In this document: one piece after another, positions 1 to 5,886 of the stretch
Position numbering within the stretch: the stretch's first letter is position 1
Layout of the letters: the number at the start of each line of letters is the position of its first letter
Source of the DNA: CAYUXF01 sp964448755
Lineage (GTDB): Bacteria; Margulisbacteria; Termititenacia; Termititenacales; CAYUXF01
DNA length: 12,321 nucleotides
NCBI GenBank assembly: GCA_964448755.1
Contig: CAYUXF010000046.1
Span: 1-12,321 of the forward strand
Direction of reading: 5' to 3'
Notes under the pieces: generated by a model
Told to the model about the DNA's origin: nothing
What the model saw: the letters and a program-made list of their open reading frames with translations, nothing else
Databases searched by the model: none
Program-made: the position numbers and the translations under genes

Positions 1-1
1 G

Positions 2-985
2 CTGGTAATTATGGATGTGGAAAGCGGTGATATTTTGGCGCTGGTCTCTTTGCCGGACTATGATCCGGCAAAGTACTATAATTTTCCGCCCATTAACCGC
101 CGGAACGATGTTGTGCAGACGGTTTATGAGCCAGGTTCTATTTTTAAGTTGGTTACGGTCGCTGCAGCGCTTGATGGCGGCCTGGTAGATATTGACTCGA
201 CATTTATTAATGGCAATGTATTTGTGCATGGTACAAGGACTATCCGTGAAGCGCATCCAATTGATGAGCCGCAAAGGCTGCGGACGGTTTCGGATATAAT
301 TATAGAATCTCTTAATATTGGTGCCGCTAAATTGGGCTTGAAGTTAGGTAAAGAAGAATTGGCTAAAAAGATCAAAGAATATAATTTTGGCAAGCCGACC
401 GGTGTTTATTTGCCAGGGGAATCTGCCGGTATAGTTAAAGATCCCGCTGACTGGCATGAGTCAGACGAGGCTATTATTCCCTTTGGCCAGGCGATAGCGG
501 TAACTCCTCTGCAGATGGTCGCCGTGGTCAATGCTATAGCTAACGGTGGTTATTATGTTGCGCCGCGGATAGTTAAAAAAATTGTTGATAACAGCGGAAA
601 AAATATTAAGGATTTTTCCGGTGAATTTGTAGCGCACCGTATTATTTCGGCCGGAACAGCAGAAAAGCTGCAGGAGATGATGAAAGGCGTGGTCAATAAA
701 GGAACAGGTACACTGGCTCGTTTGCCTGGCTATTCTATTGCCGGCAAAACCGGTACTTCGCAAAAACCAGATCTTTCTGGCGGAAAGGGGTATAAGCGTG
801 GTGACTACTGGAGTTCTTTTGCCGGTGTTTTGCCTGCTGGTAATGCTAAGTTAACTATTCTGGTTGTAATTAACGCTCCTAAAGATAAATACTACGGCAG
901 TACTGTGGCGGTCCCTGTTTTTAAAGCGATAGCTGATGAAGCTGTCCGTTATCTGGCTATTCCTCCCGACGAGACCAGTAATTAA
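2..985 (+). CDS. Class B penicillin-binding protein, transpeptidase domain (5' partial)
   Basis: This is the C-terminal part of a periplasmic D,D-transpeptidase (FtsI/PBP2/SpoVD type) that cross-links peptidoglycan. The frame is open to the window edge, and residues before the first Met (11) already match the family, so the gene begins upstream. Counting from that Met, the catalytic SxxK motif is S43-I-F-K46 within YEPGSIFK, the SxN motif is S100-L-N102, and the KTG motif is K246-T-G-T249. The family motif FGQAIAVTPLQM and a PxGVYLPGES stretch are also present. The chain ends soon after the domain (…IPPDETSN), so there is no PASTA repeat. The N-terminal membrane anchor and dimerisation domain lie outside the window. 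Which class B enzyme it is (divisome FtsI or elongasome PBP2) cannot be settled; the LPGES region leans to FtsI. No cell-division gene follows it. Family assignment is firm, subtype is not. Confidence 0.93.
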   Translation: MVIMDVESGDILALVSLPDYDPAKYYNFPPINRRNDVVQTVYEPGSIFKLVTVAAALDGGLVDIDSTFINGNVFVHGTRTIREAHPIDEPQRLRTVSDIIIESLNIGAAKLGLKLGKEELAKKIKEYNFGKPTGVYLPGESAGIVKDPADWHESDEAIIPFGQAIAVTPLQMVAVVNAIANGGYYVAPRIVKKIVDNSGKNIKDFSGEFVAHRIISAGTAEKLQEMMKGVVNKGTGTLARLPGYSIAGKTGTSQKPDLSGGKGYKRGDYWSSFAGVLPAGNAKLTILVVINAPKDKYYGSTVAVPVFKAIADEAVRYLAIPPDETSN

Positions 986-990
986 ACAAA

Positions 991-1000
991 CATAAATGTA
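991..1000. promoter_or_regulatory. CATAAATGTA element, copy 1 (upstream of the porin gene)
   Basis: With its preceding A (990) this reads ACAT-AA-ATGT, a short dyad. The same 10-mer occurs twice upstream of amt2 (3937-3946 and 3967-3976). It lies just after the PBP stop codon and about 150 bp before the first porin start. It also sits as a bulge inside a weak imperfect hairpin (AACAAA 985-990 with TTTGTT 1014-1019, and GATA 1001-1004 with TATC 1010-1013). Operator function is inferred from repetition and placement only. Confidence 0.35.
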
Positions 1001-1052
1001 GATAGCTAGTATCTTTGTTACGTTATTGTATTTATTTTTTTTCAAAAAAATA

Positions 1053-1087
1053 TATTTTTGTTTTAGATAAGCTTATTTTTGTTTTAG
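1053..1087. repeat. Tandem 14-bp direct repeat, 21-bp period, upstream of the porin gene
   Basis: The sequence TATTTTTGTTTTAG occurs at 1053-1066 and again, identically, at 1074-1087. The 21-bp period is two helical turns, so both copies face the same side of the DNA. A perfect 10-bp palindrome, ATAAGCTTAT (1067-1076), lies between and overlaps the second copy. The position, about 60-110 bp before the porin start codons, suits tandem activator or repressor sites. The region is T-rich, so chance or slippage remains possible. I could not place a convincing -35/-10 pair here. Confidence 0.4.
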
Positions 1088-1132
1088 GCATGAATATTTT
1101 ATAGCCTTCATTAGTAATTGAAATTTAAACGT

Positions 1133-1199
1133 GGGAGGTGAATATAAAATGAGTGATAGAAAAAATTTCAGTAAAAAATTATTAGGAGGTAAAAAAATG
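1133..1199 (+). promoter_or_regulatory. Two tandem ribosome binding sites with in-frame start codons
   Basis: GGGAGGTG (1133-1140) precedes ATG 1149 by 8 nt, and AGGAGGT (1184-1190) precedes ATG 1197 by 6 nt. Both ATGs are in the same frame with no stop between them. Starting at 1197 gives a textbook signal peptide. Starting at 1149 adds 16 residues (MSDRKNFSKKLLGGKK) ahead of it. I chose 1197 for the gene because of the signal peptide, but either or both may be used. A GTG at 1131 overlaps the first Shine-Dalgarno and is unlikely to be a start. Confidence 0.6.
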
Positions 1200-2051
1200 A
1201 AAAAAATAATGATAATAGTTATGGCGTTGACGATGTTGGTCAACTCGGCGTTTGCCGGTTTGAGCTATAGTGGAGATGTAGTTAGTAGATATATTTTTAG
1301 AGGTGTCGATTTTGGGGATCCAGTAAATTATTATAATGAAAAAGGAAATTATAATAATTCGCCAGCTTTTCAGCCCGGTATTAAGTACAGTTTTGGTGAG
1401 ACCGGTCTTTATGTTGGCTTTTGGGGTTCAATGGGATTGGGTTCATATTCCAGTCAGGAAATGGATGAGGCGGATCTCTATGCCGGCTATGATTTTTCTT
1501 TGGGCGGAATAGATTATACTCTTGGGTATACTCATTACACTTTCCCCTCCCTAGAACTCTATAAACAAAGGGTAGAGGATATGTCGGCAGCTGATGCTAA
1601 AGATATGCTCAATACCGATGAGGTTTGGTTTGGTTTGGCTTTGCCTAACGTAATTTTACAGCCCTCTTTAAAAGTTTACTACGATTATGATCGCAGTAAG
1701 TTTAATACCAATGAGGATGGCGGCGATGAGACTAGTTATGCCTATACGGAGTTAGGCTTTGTTTTGCCTGCGGTTTACAGTTTAGATCAGAGTATCATGT
1801 TCTGCTTTGATGGCAGTAAATATTCTGCTGGTTTAACCAATATTAATTATCGATTGGCTAAAGAATTGCCGGCAGGCTTTTCTGCTTACACTAATTTAAT
1901 TTATATTAATAAATCGGCAGGTGCGCTGGGTTTTGTCTCCGGTGTTGATGAATATAAAGAAGATGGCGTAACAGTTAAATCTCGTAAAGGTGTTAATGAA
2001 GATGCCTATGAAATAGTTGTTGGTATTAGTTATAGCGGAGATCTTTTTTAA
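1197..2051 (+). CDS. TorF/Gcw_chp-family putative outer-membrane porin
   Basis: A predicted secreted beta-barrel protein of 284 residues. Residues 1-20 form a signal peptide (KK, hydrophobic core, A18-F-A20 before G21). The mature start, GLSYSGDVVSRYIFRGVD, carries the family's N-terminal pattern of a strand ending in SxYxxRG. Further family-like stretches are ADLYAGYDFSLGG, YTLGYTHYTFPS and LQPSLKVYYDYD. The chain ends …YSGDLF, with the C-terminal Phe used by the BAM machinery to recognise outer-membrane barrels. Alternating polar/hydrophobic strands with many Tyr and Phe fit a barrel. The substrate is unknown. Its place directly before an ammonium transporter and PII gene suggests uptake of a nitrogenous solute, which is inference. 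A hairpin separates it from amt1, yet only 28 nt lie between that hairpin and the amt1 start, so co-transcription is likely. Confident of family, not of transport role. Confidence 0.82.
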   Translation: MKKIMIIVMALTMLVNSAFAGLSYSGDVVSRYIFRGVDFGDPVNYYNEKGNYNNSPAFQPGIKYSFGETGLYVGFWGSMGLGSYSSQEMDEADLYAGYDFSLGGIDYTLGYTHYTFPSLELYKQRVEDMSAADAKDMLNTDEVWFGLALPNVILQPSLKVYYDYDRSKFNTNEDGGDETSYAYTELGFVLPAVYSLDQSIMFCFDGSKYSAGLTNINYRLAKELPAGFSAYTNLIYINKSAGALGFVSGVDEYKEDGVTVKSRKGVNEDAYEIVVGISYSGDLF

Positions 2052-2066
2052 GTAATTTAAAAAACG

Positions 2067-2094
2067 GGGCTTGCTGGCTTTTGCTAGCAGGCCC
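2067..2094 (+). terminator. Hairpin between the porin gene and amt1 (terminator or mRNA-processing element)
   Basis: A 12-bp stem (2067-2078 with 2083-2094, including two G-U pairs) closes a TTTT loop. On the plus strand it is followed by TATTCT rather than a real T-run, so termination should be leaky. On the minus strand it would be followed by about six T. It may partly terminate, or stabilise the porin mRNA and lower amt1 expression. Confidence 0.6.
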
Positions 2095-2122
2095 TATTCT
2101 AAAAAAAGGAGAGTGATTAAAA

Positions 2123-3451
2123 ATGTTGCAAAGTATTATGATGAAATTTAAGTTACGCAGAATATCGACATTGTTATTTTTACTTATTGCCAGTGGCTGG
2201 GCTGAGCATAGTGTGACATCTAATGCGCAATCAATAGATGTTGTCTGGACGCTGATAGCTGCCTTTTTAGTCTTTTTTATGCAGGCGGGTTTTGCTATGG
2301 TGGAAACTGGTTTTACTCGTGCAAAAAATGCGGTCAATATTATTGCTAAAAACTTAATGGATTTTTCAGTTGGTTCAATTGCCTTTTTTATGGTTGGCTA
2401 TGCCTTGATGTTTGGTGCAAGTAAAGCCGGGCTGTTTGGCTTTGATAAGTTTTTTCTTAATGGTGTTGTGGATATGCCGGATATTGCCTTTTTTGTTTTT
2501 CAGACAATGTTTGCGGCAACGGCAGCTACTATTGTTTCTGGCGCTATGGCGGAAAGAACAAAGTTTAAAGCATATCTTTTTTATTCGGTTTTTATATCAG
2601 CATTAATTTATCCGGTGGTTGGTCACTGGATCTGGGGCGGCGGCTGGCTCTCTGCTCTTGGTTTTATTGATTTTGCCGGTTCAACAGTTGTGCATTCTGT
2701 TGGCGCCTGGGCGGCTTTAGTAGGTGCAATTTTCTTAGGGCCGCGGCTCGGTAAATATTCACTAGATGGCAAAGCCAGAGCCATACCTGGTCACAATATT
2801 CCGCTGGCTGCCTTGGGTGTCTTTATTTTATGGTTCGGTTGGTTTGGGTTTAACCCGGGGTCTACTGTTGCCGGAACAAATTTAAGCATTGCTATTATTT
2901 CTGCAACTACAATGTTAGCTGCTTCGGCCGGGGCCGTGAGTGCTCTTTTTACATCATGGTTTAGATTTAATAAACCGGATATTTCTATGGCGCTTAACGG
3001 TGTTTTAGCTGGACTGGTAGCTATTACTGCCCCTTGCGCTAATGTGAGTATGTCCAGTGCAATTATTATTGGTTTAATAGCTGGCGTGCTGGTAGTATTG
3101 GCGGTAGAGTTTATTGATAAAGTGTTACATGTTGATGATCCTGTTGGTGCTGTTGCGGTTCACGGTGTTAATGGTGTTTGGGGTACTTTGGCTGTTGGAC
3201 TTTTTGCAGAGGAATCTTTTGGTGGTGTTAATGGACTGTTTTTTGGCGGCGGAGTTTCTCAATTGCTGGTTCAATTAAAAGGTGTTGCGGCCGTCTTTGT
3301 ATGGGTAGTATTAACATCGGCGCTGGTTTTTGCCGCGGCTAAGTATTTAATAGGGTTGCGTGTAGACAAGCAGGAAGAATTAAAAGGGCTCGATCTTATT
3401 GAACATGGTCAGGAAGCCTACTCTGGTTTTCAAATATTTGCTAACCAGTAG
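2123..3451 (+). CDS. amt: Ammonium transporter 1 (Amt/MEP/Rh family) with N-terminal signal-like segment
   Basis: An inner-membrane ammonium channel/transporter of 442 residues, expected to be trimeric. The start follows AGGAGAG (2107-2113) by 9 nt. Residues 1 to about 35 form a basic then hydrophobic leader (FKLRRISTLLFLLIASGWA), comparable to the cleaved signal peptide of E. coli AmtB and absent from the second transporter here. Key residues, with E. coli equivalents in brackets: F126 and F130 (F103/F107 gate), D183 (D160) in DFAGSTVVH, H191 (H168), W240 and F243 (W212/F215) in GWFGFN, and H347 (H318) in VHGVNGVWG. The C-terminal tail GLDLIEHGQEAYSGFQIF is the conserved cytoplasmic region that contacts PII. 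A PII gene follows after 46 nt, so the two probably form one transcript. All catalytic positions are intact. Function is firm; AMT-type rather than AmtB-type affinity is inferred from the VHGVNGVWGT form. Confidence 0.95.
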   Translation: MLQSIMMKFKLRRISTLLFLLIASGWAEHSVTSNAQSIDVVWTLIAAFLVFFMQAGFAMVETGFTRAKNAVNIIAKNLMDFSVGSIAFFMVGYALMFGASKAGLFGFDKFFLNGVVDMPDIAFFVFQTMFAATAATIVSGAMAERTKFKAYLFYSVFISALIYPVVGHWIWGGGWLSALGFIDFAGSTVVHSVGAWAALVGAIFLGPRLGKYSLDGKARAIPGHNIPLAALGVFILWFGWFGFNPGSTVAGTNLSIAIISATTMLAASAGAVSALFTSWFRFNKPDISMALNGVLAGLVAITAPCANVSMSSAIIIGLIAGVLVVLAVEFIDKVLHVDDPVGAVAVHGVNGVWGTLAVGLFAEESFGGVNGLFFGGGVSQLLVQLKGVAAVFVWVVLTSALVFAAAKYLIGLRVDKQEELKGLDLIEHGQEAYSGFQIFANQ

Positions 3452-3497
3452 TTTTGGAACAAGTTAAATATAAAATAGTTAAGGAGGAGGATCTAAA

Positions 3498-3839
3498 ATG
3501 AAATTAATAACAGTAATTATTCAGCCTGAAAAATTGCCAGATGTTAAAGAGGCTCTTTTTGAGGCCGATGTTCATAAAATGACAGTCAGTAATGTAATTG
3601 GCTGTGGTCAGCAAAAGGGTTTTACCGAAACTTATCGCGGTGTTATTACGGAAGTTAATTTGCTAAAGAAGATAAAAATAGAAATAGCGGTAAATGAAAA
3701 ATTTGTTAAACCGACAATCGACGCAGTTATTAAGGGTGCGCGAACCGGTAAAATAGGTGATGGGAAAATTTTTATAACACCGCTGGAAGAGTGTATTCGT
3801 ATTAGGACCGGAGAAACAGGCGGAAAAGCAATTGGCTGA
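3498..3839 (+). CDS. glnK: PII signal protein 1 (GlnK type), T-loop lacking Tyr51
   Basis: A trimeric nitrogen sensor of 113 residues that binds ATP/ADP and 2-oxoglutarate and gates the partner Amt by inserting its T-loop. A strong site, AAGGAGGAGG (3481-3490), lies 7 nt before the ATG. The nucleotide and 2-oxoglutarate residues are present: Q39, K58, K90 in GKIGDGKIF, and R101/R103 in RIRTGE. Y46 in YRG is kept, but the uridylylation site Tyr51 is Thr and the cyanobacterial phosphorylation site Ser49 is Val. Control by covalent modification is therefore unlikely. Residue 38 is Gln where E. coli GlnK has Arg. It differs from the second PII of this window at 12 positions, among them C36 (Ala there), near the nucleotide pocket. 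A terminator follows 27 nt downstream, ending the porin-amt-PII transcript. Confidence 0.95.
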   Translation: MKLITVIIQPEKLPDVKEALFEADVHKMTVSNVIGCGQQKGFTETYRGVITEVNLLKKIKIEIAVNEKFVKPTIDAVIKGARTGKIGDGKIFITPLEECIRIRTGETGGKAIG

Positions 3840-3866
3840 AATTAAATAATTGTTTTGTGTTTTTTT

Positions 3867-3902
3867 AAAAGGGCTGTCTTGAAAAACAGCCCTTTTTGTT
3901 TT
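3867..3902 (+). terminator. Rho-independent terminator after PII gene 1
   Basis: An 11-bp perfect stem (3867-3877 with 3886-3896, core GGGCTGT/ACAGCCC) has an 8-nt loop and runs straight into a T-rich tract (TTTTTGTTTTTT). It closes the first amt-PII transcript, so amt2 needs its own promoter. Confidence 0.9.
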
Positions 3903-3936
3903 TTGGGGAAGATTTCCGGCTACTTTTATTATTACA

Positions 3937-3976
3937 CATAAATGTATCTTTTTATTTTAAATAATTCATAAATGTA
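3937..3976. promoter_or_regulatory. Two CATAAATGTA elements 30 bp apart, upstream of amt2
   Basis: Identical 10-mers lie at 3937-3946 and 3967-3976, start to start 30 bp (about three helical turns), 142 and 112 bp before the amt2 ATG. The same 10-mer is upstream of the porin gene. The arrangement fits paired sites for a dimeric regulator. The rest of 3903-4078 is AT-rich spacer in which I could not place a convincing promoter. Confidence 0.42.
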
Positions 3977-4078
3977 TTTTATTTCTGGATGTTTTGCAGT
4001 AAATTACCGTAAATACAACAAATAATAGAGATGGTATCTTATTTTCATTGTTTGTAGCAAAACTTTTAGGAGGTAAAA

Positions 4079-5302
4079 ATGGAAATAGCAATTAATACAA
4101 TTTGGGTTTTGTTAGGAGCTATCTTAGTATTTTTTATGCAGGCCGGGTTTGGTATGGTGGAGGCGGGATTTATTCGCGCCAAAAATACCTGTAACATTTT
4201 GACAAAGAATTTCTTGGACTTTGCAATGGCCTCGCTCGGTTTTTTTGTTGTTGGCTATGCGCTGATGTTTGGTTTAGGAAATAAATTTATTGGTCTGAGC
4301 GGTTTCTTTTTGTTTGGTGTAGATAAAATGACGGCTGGTATTCCGACCTTTGCTTTCTTTTTATTTCAGGCGATGTTCTGCGGTGCTGCCGCAACAATTG
4401 TGGCTGGCGCTATGGCTGAAAGGATGAAGTTTCAAGCTTATTTAATTTATTCTTTTTTGATCAGTGCGATCGTTTATCCAATAATTGGCCACTGGATTTG
4501 GGGTGGCGGCTGGCTGGCGGATCTTGGCATGCTTGATTTTGCCGGCTCGGCAGTTGTTCACGCTACTGGCGGTTGGGCCGCTTTTATTGGCGCAAAATTA
4601 TTGGGGCCGCGGATCGGCAAGTTTAATAGTGATGGTTCGGCAAATGCCATTATGGGGCACAATATTCCGCTGGCGGCTTTAGGTGTTTTTATTTTATGGT
4701 TTGGCTGGTTTGGGTTTAATGCTTCATCTACACTTTCCGGTATGGATTATGAGGCAATTTCTTTGATCATGCTCAATACTAATTTAGCAGCGGCGACTGC
4801 AGCTATCGTATCAATGTTTTTTGTCTGGAAAAAATATGGCAAGCCTGATCTCTCTATGACTATGAACGGTGCGCTGGCCGGGCTGGTTGCTATTACTGCG
4901 CCTTGTGCTTTTGTGACGCCGCTGGCGGCTATTTTAATAGGCTTGATCGCCGGTATTTTGATCGTCTATGGTGTTCAGTTGGTGGATAAACTTGGTGTTG
5001 ATGATCCGGTTGGTGCGGTTGGCGTTCACGGTGTTAATGGTGTTTGGGGTACTCTGGCTGTAGGTCTTTTTCATACAACTAACGGTCTTTTTTATGGGGC
5101 CGGCTGGCAGCAGCTTCTTGTGCAGACAGTTGGTATTGTTGTTGTTGTCTCCTTTGTCTTGCTGGTAATGGGGATGATCTTTAAATTGATCGATATCACT
5201 GTGGGGTTAAGAGTCAGTCGCGCTGAGGAGTTACGTGGTTTAGATATTGGCGAGCATGGGATGGAGGCTTATTCAGGTTTTCAAATTTTTACAAATCAGT
5301 AG
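4079..5302 (+). CDS. amt: Ammonium transporter 2 (Amt/MEP/Rh family)
   Basis: A second inner-membrane ammonium transporter, 407 residues. AGGAGGT (4068-4074) lies 4 nt before the ATG. The protein opens directly in the first membrane helix (MEIAINTIWVLLGAILVFFMQAG spans it) with no leader, unlike transporter 1. Equivalents of the E. coli AmtB residues are all present: F96/F100 (F103/F107), D153 (D160) in DFAGSAVVH, H161 (H168), W210/F213 (W212/F215) and H317 (H318) in VHGVNGVWG. The tail GLDIGEHGMEAYSGFQIF matches the PII-contacting C-terminus of transporter 1. By eye the two transporters are roughly 60% identical, mostly differing in the helix-linking segments. A terminator precedes it and a PII gene follows 51 nt downstream, so it starts a second amt-PII unit, probably under the CATAAATGTA pair. 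Confidence 0.95.
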   Translation: MEIAINTIWVLLGAILVFFMQAGFGMVEAGFIRAKNTCNILTKNFLDFAMASLGFFVVGYALMFGLGNKFIGLSGFFLFGVDKMTAGIPTFAFFLFQAMFCGAAATIVAGAMAERMKFQAYLIYSFLISAIVYPIIGHWIWGGGWLADLGMLDFAGSAVVHATGGWAAFIGAKLLGPRIGKFNSDGSANAIMGHNIPLAALGVFILWFGWFGFNASSTLSGMDYEAISLIMLNTNLAAATAAIVSMFFVWKKYGKPDLSMTMNGALAGLVAITAPCAFVTPLAAILIGLIAGILIVYGVQLVDKLGVDDPVGAVGVHGVNGVWGTLAVGLFHTTNGLFYGAGWQQLLVQTVGIVVVVSFVLLVMGMIFKLIDITVGLRVSRAEELRGLDIGEHGMEAYSGFQIFTNQ

Positions 5303-5353
5303 CGTCTGATGCTAAAAAACCTGGATCAATTAAAATAATAGGAGGTATATAAA

Positions 5354-5695
5354 ATGAAATTAATAACAGCAATAATTCAACCGGAAAAACTGCCCGACGT
5401 TAAAGAGGCTTTATTTAAAGCCGACGTTCATAAAATGACGGTCAGTAATGTAATAGGTGCTGGTCAGCAAAAAGGTTTTACCGAGACTTACCGCGGTGTT
5501 ATTACAGAAGTTAATTTGTTAAAAAAAGTAAAGATCGAAATAGCGGTAAATGAGAAATTTGTTAAACCTACTATCGATGCTATTATACAGGGAGCCAGAA
5601 GCGGTAAGATAGGCGATGGTAAAATATTCGTTACTTCTTTAGATGAATGTATTAGAATTAGGACCGGTGAAACCGGGTCAACAGCTATCGGTTGA
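5354..5695 (+). CDS. glnK: PII signal protein 2 (GlnK type), T-loop lacking Tyr51
   Basis: A second 113-residue PII sensor, 101 of 113 residues identical to PII 1. AGGAGGT (5340-5346) lies 7 nt before the ATG. Effector-binding residues Q39, K58, K90, R101 and R103 are intact. The whole T-loop from 37 to 58 is identical to that of PII 1, again with Val49 and Thr51 in place of the Ser and Tyr modification sites. Differences are V6A, E22K, C36A, I59V, V77I, K79Q, T83S, I93V, P95S, E97D, G109S and K110T, several at the lateral and C-terminal surfaces. The two genes differ at many third codon positions, which points to an older duplication under strong protein-level constraint or to independent acquisition of close homologues. 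Mixed trimers with PII 1 are possible but unproven. Confidence 0.95.
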   Translation: MKLITAIIQPEKLPDVKEALFKADVHKMTVSNVIGAGQQKGFTETYRGVITEVNLLKKVKIEIAVNEKFVKPTIDAIIQGARSGKIGDGKIFVTSLDECIRIRTGETGSTAIG

Positions 5696-5698
5696 TTT

Positions 5699-5745
5699 AT
5701 TACAAATAAGTAATAGTGTTGAGCTTTGTTATACATATTTGTAAT
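5699..5745. repeat. 10-bp inverted repeat after PII gene 2
   Basis: ATTACAAATA (5699-5708) is matched by its reverse complement TATTTGTAAT (5736-5745) across 27 nt. The right arm overlaps ACATATTTGTA, which resembles the CATAAATGTA elements (CATA-WW-TGTA). With almost no G-C pairs and no T-run it is a poor terminator, so paired operator half-sites for glnN are the likelier reading. Weak evidence. Confidence 0.35.
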
Positions 5746-5774
5746 GTTGTTTAAAAAGAATATTGATATTTATA

Positions 5775-5804
5775 TTGTATTTAAGCGAAAAACAAATATA
5801 TAAT
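5775..5804 (+). promoter_or_regulatory. Candidate sigma-70-type promoter for glnN
   Basis: TTGTAT (5775-5780) and a perfect TATAAT (5799-5804) are separated by 18 bp. The predicted transcript start is near 5811, leaving a leader of about 75 nt before ATG 5887. The surrounding sequence is very AT-rich, so the match is less significant than it would be elsewhere. An 11-bp repeat, TATTTATATTG, flanks it at 5767-5777 and 5813-5823. Confidence 0.45.
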
Positions 5805-5886
5805 ATTTTTGGTATTTATATTGAAAAGAGTTGATTTGCGTAAGTAAAAATGTAAGATGATAGATAAAAATTTTAAGGAGGATTTT

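Noticed and set aside
985..1019. Possible terminator hairpin after the PBP gene
   Set aside because: The arms are only 4 and 6 bp, AT-only in most pairs, with a 10-nt bulge; too weak to call a terminator.
1131..1133. GTG at 1131 as the porin start
   Set aside because: It is part of the Shine-Dalgarno of ATG 1149 and has no ribosome site of its own.
2412..2606. Short plus-strand frame overlapping amt1
   Set aside because: It is a shifted-frame shadow of a conserved membrane protein.
3985..3998. Sigma-54-like CTGGATGTTTTGCA upstream of amt2
   Set aside because: The GG and GC elements are 7 nt apart, whereas sigma-54 promoters need 10; the spacing is strict.
4000..4016. NtcA-like GTA…TAC pair upstream of amt2
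   Set aside because: The spacing is 12 rather than 8, and there is nothing cyanobacterial about the neighbourhood.
5810..5825. Sigma-54-like TTGGTATTTATATTGA upstream of glnN
   Set aside because: The GG spacing is right, but the essential GC of the -12 element is GA; not enough to call.
5857..5859. ATG 5857 as the glnN start
   Set aside because: The strong AAGGAGG at 5875-5881 is correctly spaced for ATG 5887, and nothing comparable precedes 5857.
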